Positions 48,227 through 61,082 are shown, counted from the first letter of the stretch. The stretch: DNA of 64,000 bases from Allodiplogaster sudhausi (GCA_945643635.1 CALZFC010000249.1:844501-908500), one strand, 5' to 3'. Notes: generated by a model from the sequence alone, not told the origin. Made by a program: numbers and translations.

Positions 48227-50135
48227 ATGCGCGCCTTCCCGCTTTCCCTGCTGCACTCACTACGAGTCCTCCACAGTGCAATTTGCGTCGTCAGCGTCGC
48301 CCTCAACATCCTCGCCGCCGTCGCCATTCTAAGGCACAGCGACCGAAAGATCGGCACTTATCGATTTCTTCTCGCAGCCGTTGTGGTCTGCGAGTTCTTA
48401 TTCTTTTTTCTCATATCCTTTTTTTGACTGGCGGCTCGTACAAATCGTTAACGACATCACGTTCGACATCTTCGCCCTCTTAACATTCTTGCCTCCTTTG
48501 TATTGCATTTACGTCGATAGCCCCTTCAACTTCCCGGCAATATGGCAACTAGCATTAGGAAGATTTGTTGGTTTGGTTGGCTTTTCAATAATAAAAAAAA
48601 ACATCAGAATCTAAACTCCTTTCAGGTGTTTGCATTCGCTCTCACAGAAGCTGGTATTATAATTTTGGTGCACTGCTTTATTTATCAACACCAAGTAAGC
48701 TTCACTGTTACGGCAGTTAAATTACAATCTTTCCTTTCAAACTGGCAAAGTTCTATGTAATCCAGATTTGATGAAGTACCCTATATTGTGTTTTTATTAA
48801 ATAAAGTGCTGGTACAAATTTAGTTCGAAAAAATTATGAGAAAACAATGCATTACTCACTGTTAGCGACTTTATGCGATATTTATGCGATCATGACAAAG
48901 GGATACGAGTGCGTCGTCATTGGATAAATTAAGCATCTCCAGTTGCCCGGTTCACGATGGCGGCTATCACGCGGGGCGCAAATCGTCGTGTATCTTACTC
49001 CCACTGCTTTGATTGCCTCAATTGTTGGTTTCGCCGCACTCTTCTGTCACCCAATATCTGCTGAACGCTCTTCTGATTATGTCAGTAAAAGGAAATTTAT
49101 TTTTCCACATAATAGATTTATGTATAGGCATTTGAACATCTCAACGACTTTGAAGTCAAACAGTTTGTCTGTGTGGATCTCGAGCAGCTCTACTTGATAT
49201 TGAGTGAGTTTTGGGTGGGGGAAAATTGGATTTATTATATTAATACATTACTCTGTTAAATGTCTAAAGTCGTTTTGTCATTTTTGCCGGTTTCCGTGGG
49301 CAGAACATCACCAGCTTATTTCATTTGTTTCTATCGTTTTCCAGATCAACAATAAAGAAAAGTCTGATACATATAGTACATAGTCTACATCATATACATA
49401 CAGTCTGATCCTGATACATTTGAAGGTGTCATTGTCGGCGCTATCTGCATCGTGAATGTCATTGTATTGCAATGTGCCTTCACATGCGCCACATCATCAC
49501 TTCTTCTTCCTCATCAGTCAAAATGTCCGATGCACGACTCGCCCTTCAAACTCGACTCTTCTACAGTCTTCTCGTTACCGTGTGTTAACTGCTTCATATT
49601 TAAACTGTGACAAAGAGCTTGTGAGGCAATCCGAAAAGGGCATGTCAAATTTTGACTTTGAAATTTTTGACTTTTATTGCCTTGGATGTGAATTTGACTA
49701 TTCTGATTTTGATCCTTGGTTTTGGCTTTGATATTTTTGCCAATAATGTTGTTTCAGATTTAGGAAATTTTACTTATTTTAGCTCTGCGTGATGATATTC
49801 TTTGTCGTCTTTCCAGTTGTCAACGTTACTGCAGTGCAGACATTAAAAATTCAGAATGACAGTTAGTCCAAAAATACGAACTCTATTATTAGAAACCATT
49901 TTTAGAATGAATTAAATGATTTTAATTATCCGTTTCCTATTATTTGTTATTATTTTTGCACCATTAAAACATAATGTTCATAGATCTTGCTGCAGCCTCC
50001 ATGGTCGCATACTCGCCCCACTCACTGGCGCAATCGATGACAATATTATTGACTATCGAAAGTTAACGAAAGTTTCTTGTCGGCTTATTTCGACTGCTGA
50101 AATGCCACAAGATCAGATGCTCACAAGAGAGTAGC
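48227..50135 (+). pseudogene. Decayed paralogue of the 43833 receptor
   Basis: Exon order matches the upstream receptor: 48227-48385 (MRAFPLSLLHSLRVL), 48436-48567 (QIVNDITFDIFALLTFL), 48626-48694 (VFAFALTEAGIIILVHCF), 48934-49080 (GSRWRLSRGAQIVVYLTP), about 49456-49590 and 49989-50130. Defects: the acceptor before exon 2 is GG instead of AG, a stop falls in the exon near 49345, and the last exon shifts frame after AQSMTILLT and stops. Intron 3 has the uninterrupted TTAA site (48929-48932) used by the transposon in the upstream copy. Confidence 0.8.
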
Positions 50136-50139
50136 GTCA

Positions 50140-50830
50140 ATGCCTCAACGTCGTTCGTATTAAGGCCGTATAATATTGTACACGAAGTTCATAAGGCTAT
50201 AATAATGTCTAGCCTCTTCATTTTAGACTGAAACTTTCTTACCAGTTCGTATCTTCTGATTTGTTCAAGAACAATGCTACCTGTTACATTGGACCTAAAT
50301 ATAAATCCTTGTGCAATATTTACAAAAGTGTACGCTGATGATATCAAAGGCGAATAAAACGTCCACAATTGTGAAACTACAGCAAAATAGGAAAAAAAAT
50401 ATCTTTTTATTCGTAGTTACCCTAGACATCAGATATGGCTGAGGCGGTAGCCTCAAATATCGTTGTCATCCAACGAAACAGAATCTAATTTTGCAGAATG
50501 GAGTCTTGTTCTATCGCTTGAATTGTTCGTGTAATCTCATTCATAGTGCATTGCTATTTCTTTCGTTTCAACTTGATATTCTATAGTGTATTGTAACACT
50601 AGTACATTGTATGAATAATATGTTCCCAAGTATCAAACTTTAAATTTAAAAGAAAAATTCACATATTTGTAAACAATTATTAAGCCTCTTGCAGAATCTG
50701 CTAGTAAAAAAGTCACAGCAAGTACTATGAATTTGATTTATGCGATAGGCTGCCACCTCACCTCAATGATCTTTTTTTTAGCATAGTTCGCTCAAAGTCA
50801 GAAAGAAAGAGATCCTTTAGTGTCTTGTTC
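50140..50830. other. Intergenic between convergent receptors
   Basis: Contains the 3' flank (50410-50600) shared with the remnant at 36080-36290. No gene seen. Confidence 0.5.
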
Positions 50831-50836
50831 CTAAGA

Positions 50837-53066
50837 TTACCACTGCTCTCGCAGCGACGCTGTCGTGGACGTGGAAGTGACTCGTTGTTGGCTCCGCTGC
50901 TGCTGCGGCATTCCGGAGACGCTGCTCAGCTGGGCGGCAGAGGAAGCCGCACTTGAGGAAGGGAGGCACAAAAGAGACGAGAAGTATGAAAAAGCGAAAC
51001 GCCTAGAAAGAATTGACGGAAATTAGACGGATCTTCAATTTGGGCGAACGAAAGAAAGCAAGATACATACATAGTAAAGGCTTCAAAATTTAGGGAACCA
51101 AATGCCCTTTTTAGTCTTAAAGAATCGTAATTAGCAGATAAACGGCGAGAAGATTGCGAAACGTGAAATTTCTGATAACTATGCTTGCCTATAGTCGCGC
51201 AGCAGAAGCAGCACGGCGAGGCCGTCGAGGATCGGATTGAGCGTAATGAAAAGGATGACGAAATAGGAGGCGAGAGGAGAGACGGCGATGCCGAAGAGAG
51301 GAAGAATGATGATCACCAGGCAGGGCGTGTACATCAGAGCGAGAGGGATCGTGATCTGGCGGGCGAAGGAATCGATGAAAAGAAATTAATAAAAAAATCA
51401 AGCAAGTGGAGAGACGTTGCTCATAAAGATTCATCAAGGAAAGGTTTTCTAGGAAAACTACGAAACGAATAAGCATATTAATAAATAAATACTATCAGCT
51501 GAACAAGCACTAACAATTAATAAGTTAATAAGAAACTAATGAACAACCTGAACAGCAAGCGCGTAAAAGAGCATTCTCTGCATCCTCATCGTCTTCCGCT
51601 GCTCTGCTCGCATTCTTCTGAGCGCGAGCCAAGTTCGCGTGGCGCAGAAGACAACCACAGCAAAGGTAGATGACATTATGCATGCGAGTCCAATAAGGGG
51701 GCGAGGGCGGGCAGAGCCGTCGGCGGCCTGCAAGACCCGATGTTTAACCATGGGCATTCTCTTCTCTCAAGCGAATAAGGGGGTCATTATTGCGTTATAT
51801 GCATATAAATTCGTGAAGTAATCGCTGTATATACGTGGCGAATATTTGTTCTTCATTTATGTGCGCTTTGTAGAGGGGTAATCAGTAAAAAAAATACAAA
51901 TTCTTCTTCAAATAAAAAAAATTCAATCATTTGTCATTAGTATTTCTTCAGAGACAGCGAAATAACACTAAAGAATGAGATAGAGCAATTATTACGCGAT
52001 ATTATGGGCTTTTACCGATGGTACACCTTTCATTGATCGTTTTCTCTCTCAGCATACCCAGTAGAGGCCGCCGACGTAGCCAGCGCCGCCATACGGGAAG
52101 CCGTTGAGACGCGGAAGGATGTACGCGTCGGTTTCGGCGTCTGCGCGCCAGCCAACGAATACAGAAAGGAACCATATGGCCTGCTCGAGAAGGAAGACGA
52201 GGACGAGAAGCAGAATGAACCAGGAACGACGGAATAGGCTGACGTATTGAGGTCTGCAAAGGCGCAGTCAAATTGGATGCAGTAAACTTGTATTCATGTA
52301 AATAAATAGTACATAAAAAGAATTGTCACTTTTATGGCTTTAAATACTGTACGTGAATTAAAATTTCTCCTTTCGTCAATTATAAAAGGCAGTTAGAATG
52401 ATCATACTTATGTATATATGTAGTAAAAGAAATATATATGAATATATACCTCAAGAGCGCGAGGTATCGATAGACAAAGTGGATGGCGAGCAGAATAAAA
52501 TCGCTTGAGTGCGAATCGGCGTAGAGGGCGGAATTCCAGGGAGAAGAGTGGAGAATTCCGGTGGTGAACATCACGACCGCATTCCCGACTGAGGTCGCAA
52601 TCTGAAAAGAATTGTATATCTCACTCTCTATTTATATCTCTCTTTCTCTCTCTCACTCGTCAAACGTTTTGTTCCACTCAACAGTGCCTGATGAAGTACA
52701 TAATTTTTGTTTTCCATGTGATAAAACAAAACTTTTTCTCTACTGTTAAACTAACAGGTTCAGTGACAGAGTGAACGACTGCGAACCACGCGTTGTTGCT
52801 TGCGAATGCGAGGAGGATGTACTTGTAGGGGCCGAAGTGGGAGGGAGAGGCACGCAGGACGGCGGCCGCCAGAAGAGCATTCACCAATAGGGAGAGCGCT
52901 GGAAATCGAGCAGTGAGACTGAGCAAAATTACATATTAAAAATAAAATAAAATAAGAGAGTAAGAAAAAAGGGAGCTATTGTTACAATTTATGCTAAAAT
53001 GTGTGTATTGCCAAGACAAACAATATAAAATGTATTACCAAGACATACAACATCAACCAGTCCCAT
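50837..53066 (-). CDS. Str-type seven-transmembrane chemoreceptor
   Basis: Seven minus-strand exons join in phase: 53066-53039 (MGLVDVVCL), 52908-52756 (LLVNALLAAAVLRASP; FGPYKYILLAF), about 52606-52450 (IHFVYRYLALL, a typical Str TM3 motif), about 52257-52056 (LLVLVFLLEQAIWFLSVFVG), about 51728-51548, 51344-51191 (IPLALMYTPCLVIIILP; LFITLNPILDGLAV; RDYR) and about 50972-50837, ending SLREQW. RTMRMQRMLFYALAVQ-like sequence before TM6 and the PxLDxLA..YR motif in TM7 are Str-family marks. The last intron has a GC donor (AG|GCAAGC). All frames are open, so it appears functional as an olfactory-type receptor. Partner copy lies inverted at 56667. Confidence 0.82.
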
Positions 53067-53329
53067 TTTCTTCACTTCGGCCTATCCTGAAATATATCAT
53101 TAAATGATGGTTAATGTTCCGAAGAGCTTTATCGTGTAATATCGCTGCAGTAAAAAAAAGATGATTTGTTCTGAGAATGGGCGGCTGCAATGGTGAGAAT
53201 GAGAGGGAGTGTACTAGAAGGGAAAAAGAGTAAAAGGCCAGGTGAAGAACCCGATGTTGCACATATGAGAATAATGAAGACAATTGTCAGGCGCTTCTCT
53301 ACTTTGAGCTAGTGGTTTTTTTATAAAGG

Positions 53330-56300
53330 GGGACTGCGTGCAGCCACGACAGACACTTCTCTTTTCCTTTTATCGTACGAACAGCATCACAATATTGTCA
53401 TGCTCTTCATTGAAAGTCATTACATTATTATACTTGAAATTATTTGCAGTCAGTGATGATTTCAATCTTGAAATTTAGAGGGGCATAAAAGGAAATATGC
53501 TTTTCACTACAATCATTCTCTATTTCGCTTCTTTTCTCATCTTGTTCTTTCAACGATTTTTTTCAATCGCTTCAACAGCAGTGCTGTGGTAAAAGGCTTT
53601 TGTTGCGAGAGGGACAGGGAATAGACTGCGGGAGACGATGAGAAGCGGCAGAGAGGTTTATTAGCGAGAAGAGAGGAAAGGGAGAGTAAGATAACTGGTC
53701 TCTCGCGCCTTTAAATATCATTCCGAGATAAGAGACTCACGTAGACGAGTATAATGTAACAGAAATCACAGAATCCATATCCGAATGTACGAACTGAAGA
53801 TAACTGGTCTCTCGCGCCTTTAAATATCATTCCGAGATAAGAGACTCACGTAGACGAGTATAATGTAACAGAAATCACAGAATCCATATCCGAATGTACA
53901 TAGTACATACATATATCCAAATGTACACAGTGTATATGTACATACATAGATATATTATCTACACAACACCTCGCCACTAACAATAAGATTGAATTCATTC
54001 AATCATGCAACAATAACGGGGGCGTCAATAAGAGTTACAGATGCCTTTAAAGTGTCTTGGACAATAAAATGTCCTGGACATTTCCGAGACACTTGTACGT
54101 GTCCTCGAGGGAGAATAATCGTGTGGCAGTTGCTGAGTTGGACGCCGTGAAATGGCTGGCTGCTTGATGTTGGTTCGCATGAGACGTGATCAGTCGACCA
54201 TCCTCCAGCGTCATCGAGAAGTAAACTCTGCACTTCTTGCTGCACACAATCTCGCCAACATGCCATTTTCTTGCGTCTGGCTGAATGCTGGTCTTGCATC
54301 TAACCTTATCGCCGCCGAATATCAATAACAAAGATGTCGTAGTCAAAGTCATCGTCGCTGATTCTCCTTCATGAGCTTGTGCAGTCTGGAAGTCCAAGCC
54401 TTTTTTTTACTACCGTAGAGATGGACGTTTTGTCCTTGTTGTTTGTTCCTAGTCACAGGCAACTTGTTTTTACTAGTACAAAGGAAACAAGTAAAATGCG
54501 GTAAAAAAACTTAAAGAAACAAGAATTTTTAAATACATTGAGAAAAATTAAGAACTCCTGCATCCAACCCATTTATTTTTCGGAACAATTAATGCTCGAG
54601 CACTGTTCACTAACTACATACAAATCTGTTATGGATACAAATCTGTTATGGATACAATTCTGTAGTAGAAACGTAGATAGAAAGTTGAATGGCAGATAAT
54701 TTGCGAGAAAATTAAGTGTTTTTTTTGGGTATTTGGATTTCGTCATAATATATGTTTGTTCATTATGGCACAGTTCAATGAAAAGTCAGAATCATGCTTT
54801 TAGCCATAAGAATCTTATCGCACACATTTCTGTAATCTCTCAAGAAAATTGTAGAATCTTACATAAACTATGATTTTCAGTTTCTCCATGTATAGACGCC
54901 AAGATAGTAGTAAGAATTTTCAGTTTGTTGATCGTCTAATTCACATTCTTTTATAGTTTCGCAGGAACTTTTTCAACTGATTACCAGGAAAATAAGCTGT
55001 AAGATATTTCATTTCTAATAACTGTTGGTGGTAGCCTTCACTTAAATGTTTCAGAAGGCATTAAACGCATAGCTACACCATATATACGAGTACTCCTTCG
55101 CCAATCCTGGAAATGACTGCTGTCGAATTCTCTATCCGATAACCCCCAACGATTAGAGAAGCTTGTAGAAACTCCTCTGGTTGGCGAACGAGACAAACCT
55201 CTCACTGGAATTGACCCTTCCTCTCCTTACTTAAAGGAGCACAAAACTCTACCATTTGAATTGTCTCTCTGGAACATATCTTTTCTCTCTGTCGCAGTTG
55301 TGCCGGGCAAAATGGCGCGAGTTCTAACTCGTGTTTTTGTGCTGCAACGCAAAAGAATAGCCTGGATGCATAGCTTTTCGACGATTTGGTTTGCCGATTG
55401 GATCAACTGTTTCAACAGTTGTGGGAATCATATGAATGCACATTATAGCCATTTGCTGAATATGGCAGAAAAAGGGTTATGTGGTACAAGAGCCCTCTTC
55501 TACTTCTCTCTTTCTTTCTCTTTGTCTCAGGTCAACAGCAACATGTTTTTCTTCTGCATTCTTGTCCACCGCTAAATCACGGATCTCCAGATTTTACTCA
55601 TTCGAGGATGCCAGTTTATTTTGTGTCAATTGGCTGGATTGTTCCCCTCCGATACCGCATGTTTTCCCATCAGATTATAATCTTCTTTATCTTCTTTCAC
55701 TTATCAAAGCTCACCATTAACATGTTAATTAATCTCTGCTTCAGTTCACACTATTCATAGTGTCCGGTCGGGCATGGCGAGTAGAATCGCACTTCGGATT
55801 AAGTCAAGCATTTTTATGAGCATTGAAGAGCGATAGGCGATCCATGGATCGTAATTTTTTTATATTAATTTTAGCTAAAAAATCACCATGAATGAAAAAT
55901 TAAGAAAATTTTTATTTATATATCGTATCGCAGAATACCAAAAGACCAATTTTTTTAAAGATAAAATTGTTTGTTGTTAAACTCTATGAATTTGTCCTCC
56001 TTTTTTAAAAATTTTTTTTAGAAAAATAAAATTGCTCAAATATGTTTATCCATTTGACAGCGAACTAAGGAGGTGTTGATGGTTCCCTATTATTCGTCTT
56101 TTCCATCCTTTTGCCTCTCCTCTTTTGCTCATATATTTTCTTACGGTTGCCAGCTTCACGTTCTCTCCTATTGATTATTACTGTTATTGGCGCCTGCCTA
56201 AAACCTGCCGAACCTCTTGTCATGTAACTTAATTCGATAAAGTTGGCAATCTCGTATGCGATTGTTATGCGGACACAAGTCGCGTAACAATCGCACTAGT

Positions 56301-56660
56301 AAAAGTACTTCCTCCAAATACTTCCATAACTACAAAATCATTCATGCGTTCTTATTTGAGATATATTGTAAATGCACTCTATTCCTTTTTGAAGGCCGTC
56401 TGGAATATAAAGTGAAAGAGATACGTAATTGTTCCTTTGTTGTTTTCTACTTTGTTGACATTGAACTTACAGTAAACAGTTAATTGAGTCGTTTTAAATC
56501 AGTTCGTTTTCTATTTCTTTCATTCATATCTCTTTTTCTCGTTCTCCACTTCAGTTCTTAAATCAAGCTCTTCTGCACTCTTACTGGATTACGCACATAA
56601 TTTGAAACATTTCAAATTTCTAAAAGAATTTCAGGAAAAGCCAGCCGTTTAGCTGATGAG
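53330..56660. other. Intergenic between head-to-head receptors
   Basis: No gene is firmly supported. An open frame at 54047-54397 (-, 116 codons, contains GGDKVRC and CSKKCRVYFSMTLEDG) is unassigned. The tandem duplication at 53689-53900 is listed separately. Confidence 0.35.
53689..53902. repeat. Two-copy ~110-bp tandem duplication
   Basis: A block beginning AGATAACTGGTCTCTCGCGC and ending ATCCATATCCGAATGTAC occurs twice in direct order (starts 53690 and 53798), nearly identical, followed by short ATACAT-type repeats. Confidence 0.9.
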
Positions 56661-56666
56661 ACGAAG

Positions 56667-58390
56667 ATGGGTCCGGTTGAGGTTGTGTGCTTAGGTAGGA
56701 ATTTTATGAATGTGTATGTACATACATAGTACATATATGTATGTACATAAATTTATTGTTTATTTGTCTAATTTTTTCAGTGTTTGGGCAAATATTTAAA
56801 TATGATGTCCTATTTTTGTTCCTTTTTCTCCATCTTTCTCAAAGCCTTTCTTTTCTCTCTCTCTCTCTCTCTCTGTCTGTGTCGCTCTCTAATTCCCCAT
56901 TCCTCCAGCCCTCTCACTCCTGGTAAACGCTTTCCTCGCAACCGTCGTCTTGCGTGCCTCTCCATCTCACTTTGGCCCCTACAAGTACATCTTCCTCGCT
57001 TTTTCTCGTGCTCTTCTTCGTGCTCGAGCAGGCTGCATGGTTCCTGTCGTTAGTAATTGGCTGGAGAGCGGATGACCAGTCCGACGCGTACATTTTGCCG
57101 CGTCTTCAGCAATTCCCATATGGCGGCGCAGGATACGTGGCTGGCCATTACTGGGTTTTTATTATTTATTATCATTATTATTTTCTTCATTTTATCGATT
57201 GCTCTCCTTTCTGGACGCTAGTTTTCATCCACACCAAATATAGCCAAGCAGAATTACGTTTTCGGCTCCACGTGTGCGTCTCTCTTTGTTCGTAGCAAGT
57301 ATGTCATCAAAGAAATAAGGCTCAATCAAAAGTCCCTCAAATTAAATGTATCGGAAGAACAATAAACAATGAGAAAAATTATAAGGAATCATGCTGAAAT
57401 TGCTCTTTTTAAAATTATACATACCTAGGAAGGTGTAATTAGTAATAAAAAATAACTCGATGTTCCTCTTTGTCTCTATGAATTTTCGCCTTATTGCGAG
57501 TGCTACTCTGACAGCAATTAATGTCATTGTATAGTTATTAGTAATCATTTAAGGCCTCAGACGGTTCTCCTCGCCCTCGCCAGCTGCTTGCTCTCGTGTG
57601 CTTCTTCTTCATAATGGGCTCAACCTTCGCTGTCGTCGTCTTTTGCGCCGTCGCTCTCAAACGAATGCGCGCTGTTCAGAGGAGAACCATGAGAATGCAG
57701 AAAATGCTCTTCTATGTGCTCGCTGTACAGGTATCTAAAGATTATGGAGAGTATTTGGGCATAGAAAATTGGACTATTTTCTGGATTTTATACATGCAAT
57801 GGATAGCGAAAACAAACAAGCTTTCATGCAAAAAAATATATTTAAAATGTTCGCTGCATGTAAAAGCCATAGTTCGCCTGGATTTACATAATAGATTCAG
57901 CCGAAATGACGCTAATGCCCCATCCCTTCCATCAATGTATACAGTTCAGTCTAGCCGTTTTCAGGCAAAAGATTTATGAACTTTAATTTTCTCTTCTCTG
58001 CAGATCGCGATCCCGCTCGCCCTGATGTACACTCCCTGCCTGGTGGTCATCATTCTTCCTCTCTTCGGCATCGCCGTCTCTCCTCTCGTCTCCTATTTCG
58101 TTATCCTTTTCATCACGCTCAATCCGATCCTTGACGGCCTAGCCGTTATTCTTTTAATAATTGACTATAGGCAAGTCCATCTACATTATATGTATGTACA
58201 TACATACATATGTTTCATCATATTTTGCATATTTTTCCAAGATGATTTTTTTGACGGAAACAACGAAAGAACAAGAAAATATTTGCATGAAAAGACGAAG
58301 TACATATACAATTTTGTAGGCGTTTCGCATTCACCCACTTCTGTCTTCCTTTTGCTGACGTTTCTCGTCCTCTGCCGCCCGGCCGAGTAG
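56667..58390 (+). pseudogene. Str receptor paralogue lacking TM2-TM3
   Basis: Exon 1 (56667-56694, MGPVEVVCL) matches exon 1 of the 50837-53066 gene. The next exon starts near 56910 (LLVNAFLATVVLRASP; FGPYKYIFLAF) but runs, without an intron, into sequence equivalent to the middle of exon 4 (VLFFVLEQAAWFLSLVIGW). The second half of exon 2, all of exon 3 and the start of exon 4 are therefore deleted, and the frame differs across the join. Later exons, about 57590-57731 (STFAVVVFCAVALKRMRA) and 58004-58170 (IAIPLALMYTPCLVVIILP), remain well preserved, including the GC donor AG|GCAAGT. The last exon's acceptor region is degraded. It is non-functional as a receptor. Confidence 0.8.
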
Positions 58391-58554
58391 CGTCTCCGGC
58401 CAACTGAAGCATATGTACACAGCAGCGATTATTGTCGTCACCAATCAGAGTCGCACAAACGAAATATCAGCTGATAACTCCGCTATCTTAAAATAATGTT
58501 GTGTATATGTACATTGCCAAATACACAGCAGCCTTGTAATGAAAGCGATGGGCT

Positions 58555-59498
58555 TTAAGAGAGCCTCTCTGTAAGGATCAAGCAGCACCCCATGGGCGCC
58601 TGCCCCGGGGGAAAGTGTCGGATTTTGGTAACCAAAATTTTATGAGGAGTACCCACTTGTATTGTAAAAGAAATAATGAAGTCAGATTTGTTTAAAAAAA
58701 ATTTTTCTTCTCAGTGCATGCAATAGTATGGCAAAATTTTGAGTGTTCATAACTTCCTTATGTGTTTTTTGAAAAATTCAGTTTTGACCAGTTTTAGGCA
58801 TTTTTCTATTTCAGAAATTGGTTTTTTGGACATTTAACCTATTTCGCGGCCCGGGCACGGGCCAATTTATAGTTCATAAGAAAGAGGAGAAAAAACTACA
58901 CAAGATATGTTCTTATGAAGAAAATCGAAGGATATACATTTTACGAAATTTTGACTTGAACCTGGTGCACTCGCGTTTTTGCTCGTTGGGATGAAACTGT
59001 ATAATTATTTTCAAAGCTTTGTTTTTGGGATAATATTGATGTCGATATATTCGCCATTAAATTCTCTACCAGAAAAGGTATCTATCACCGATATACGTAT
59101 TACCTTGGGACTCAGAGAATGCAATTATATGTTTTTCGGAAAAAAAATAATTCAATGATAACTAATGAAACCCTCATTTTTAGTCCACAGAGGTAGCCAG
59201 CCGGAGCAATTCTCCATATCATAAGATAGAGCGAAGAATTCTGCATAACATATTCCCTTTTCATGGAATTTGAAGGATATACATTTCCTTTTTTCTATCA
59301 ATATAGAAGTCTTTCCACGTCATGCAATCGACCCATGATATCGAAAACTCAAGGGCGCATTTTTTCTCTCAACGAATCAAATTAAATGGTTTTTCTTGGT
59401 AAGGAAAACGAAAACAAAGGAGGAAAAAATTATATTCACTGTTAGACAATCGATTGACGAAGAGTTTGAAAAAAATACGAATGTGGAATTGCTTTTAA
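58555..59498. mobile_element. Left end of a GAGAGCC-type TTAA element (right end not found)
   Basis: TTAA (58555-58558) followed by GAGAGCCTCTCTGTAAGG matches the end of the element at 44354, and following sequence keeps an ATTTTATGAGG block at similar spacing. No inverted right end was found before the next element, so it is truncated or interrupted. The 900 bases to 59498 contain no supported gene. Confidence 0.6.
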
Positions 59499-61078
59499 AA
59501 GAGCATAAGGAGAAGGAATATTCGTGCAACAAAACTATATGTATGCACTTGTTATTTGAAAAGTTCTTCTTTTGCTTCCTTGCCTGAAGCGTCTGTGCCT
59601 CTATTACTAGTATCAGGAATTTCAGAGTCGTCTGACAGATTTAGGGTTTGTGTTTCTTCCCGGGCGATATCGTATGCAGATTCGAACATGGGAACATGCT
59701 GCACCATGCGCAAACGGATGGGACTATGCAGAGAAAGAAATTTGAGAGGATGCTGCGTGATTGGCATAGCATTGAGACGTGGATAGACGAATTAAAAAAA
59801 CACCAAATTCGCGCGACTGCAAGCGAAAAGGATCGCGAAAACCTTGTCTCAACGCTACAACAAGGCGATGCTCTGATCACCATGGACTGGGCAATGAAAC
59901 TTTTGCCCATGTTTGCTCGTGAGAAGACGACAGATTTCTTTGCGAAAAGAGGGATGTCATGGCACATTTCTCACGTGCTGACGAAGAACAACACCGGTGA
60001 TTATGTGCAACACACATTTGTACACATACTGGAAGGAGAACTGCAGGTTATTCCGCGTCACTTGAGTGGGTGGAATGATTCTTAGAGATTAAATTTCAGG
60101 ACACTGTTGCCGTTACGTCAATTCTGCAACACACATTGCATGAGCTCTCGAAAGAGAAAATCACAAAGGTGTACTTGCGGTCGGACTACGCAGGTATGTA
60201 TTGTTTATGATTTGGGATTACCATGATACTTGATAGTTTGCAGGCTGCTATAAGAGCAGTTCAACAATTTCCAGCTTGCAGCACGTCTCTGCCGCAACAA
60301 ACGTCAAAATTGCGTCGTATTTCTTTTCAGAGGCCCAAGTATGTTTAGAGTAATAAGTTGTAAGATACGTTGGTAAAAATATGCAGGCTGGAAAGTCGGC
60401 TTGCGACAGAATGTCGGCTGTCATCAAAAGAAAGCTACATGACCACGTTGATAGCGGAGGAGATGTGAAGAACACAGATGATTTCTTCGTCGCCATCAAT
60501 TCTGGCTTCAAGTCTCTGGCGGGACTCTCTGTATATGTTCGCAAGATCGAAAACCGCAAATCATCATCGACGAAATTACCGGGAATTTCAACACTTAACA
60601 CCTTTGTTTTCGAAGATTCGGGAATTCGAGCATACCGACATTCAACAATTGGTCAAGGAATGCTTTTCTTATTCGACACCATGCAGCCAGTCCATGGTGA
60701 TCTGAGCATCGCCTTGTTGTAGCGTTGAGACAAGGTTTTCGCGATCCTTTTCGCTTGCAGTCGCGCGAATTTGGTGTTTTTTTAATTCGTCTATCCTCGT
60801 CTCAATGCTATGCCAATCACGCAGCATCCTCTCAAATTTCTTTCTCTGCATAGTCCCATCCGTTTGCGCATGGTGCAGCATGTTCCCATGTTCGAATCTG
60901 CATACGATATCGCCCGGGAAGAAACACAAACCCTAAATCTGTCAGACGACTCTGAAATTCCTGATACTAGTAATAGAGGCACAGACGCTTCAGGCAAGGA
61001 AGCAAAAGAAGAACTTTTCAAATAACAAGTGCATACATATAGTTTTGTTGCACGAATATTCCTTCTCCTTATGCTCTT
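59499..61078. mobile_element. TTAA-flanked element with 392-bp inverted arms containing gene sequence
   Basis: The 1,580-bp unit begins AAGAGCATAAGGAGAAGG and ends with the inverse. It is flanked by TTAA at 59495-59498 and 61079-61082. Arms 59499-59890 and 60687-61078 are each 392 bp and differ at only a few bases. The arms are not simple terminal repeats: each holds the same coding piece (HHAQTDGTMQRKKFERML ... ATASEKDRENL). The unique centre continues that gene. It is either a transposon whose gene overlaps its terminal repeats or one that captured a host gene. Confidence 0.8.
59648..60722 (+). pseudogene. Intron-bearing DWAMK/SDxAGCY-family gene inside the TTAA element
   Basis: Exons about 59648-60046, 60100-60193, 60244-60338 and 60387-60722 read DELKKHQIRATASEKDREN, MDWAMKLLPMFAREKTTDFF, KRGMSWHISHVL, HTFVHILEGELQ, DTVAVTSILQHTL, YLRSDYAGCYKSS. 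This matches, with the same intron positions, the gene at 63004. The motif order (DWAMK..., KRGxSWH, HTFVH, SDxAGCY) is that of an uncharacterised animal protein family often seen near repeats; the spaced acidic residues could be a DDE/RNase H-like site, which is inference. The frame runs 12 codons into the right arm and stops, so the 3' end has been replaced by the inverted 5' half. The start is unclear. Confidence 0.6.
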
Positions 61079-61082
61079 TTAA

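Noticed and set aside
53689..53902. tRNA or spliced-leader gene in the tandem duplication
   Set aside because: No cloverleaf or B-box pattern and no spliced-leader consensus could be seen.
54047..54397. 116-codon minus-strand frame with several Cys and Lys
   Set aside because: Looks somewhat protein-like but has no recognised domain or clear exon partners, so it is left unassigned.
59552..59967. Minus-strand frames within the left arm of the TTAA element
   Set aside because: Mirror of the coding strand; the plus-strand frame has the family motifs. The acidic frame at 60810-61025 may still be real but could not be connected to exons.
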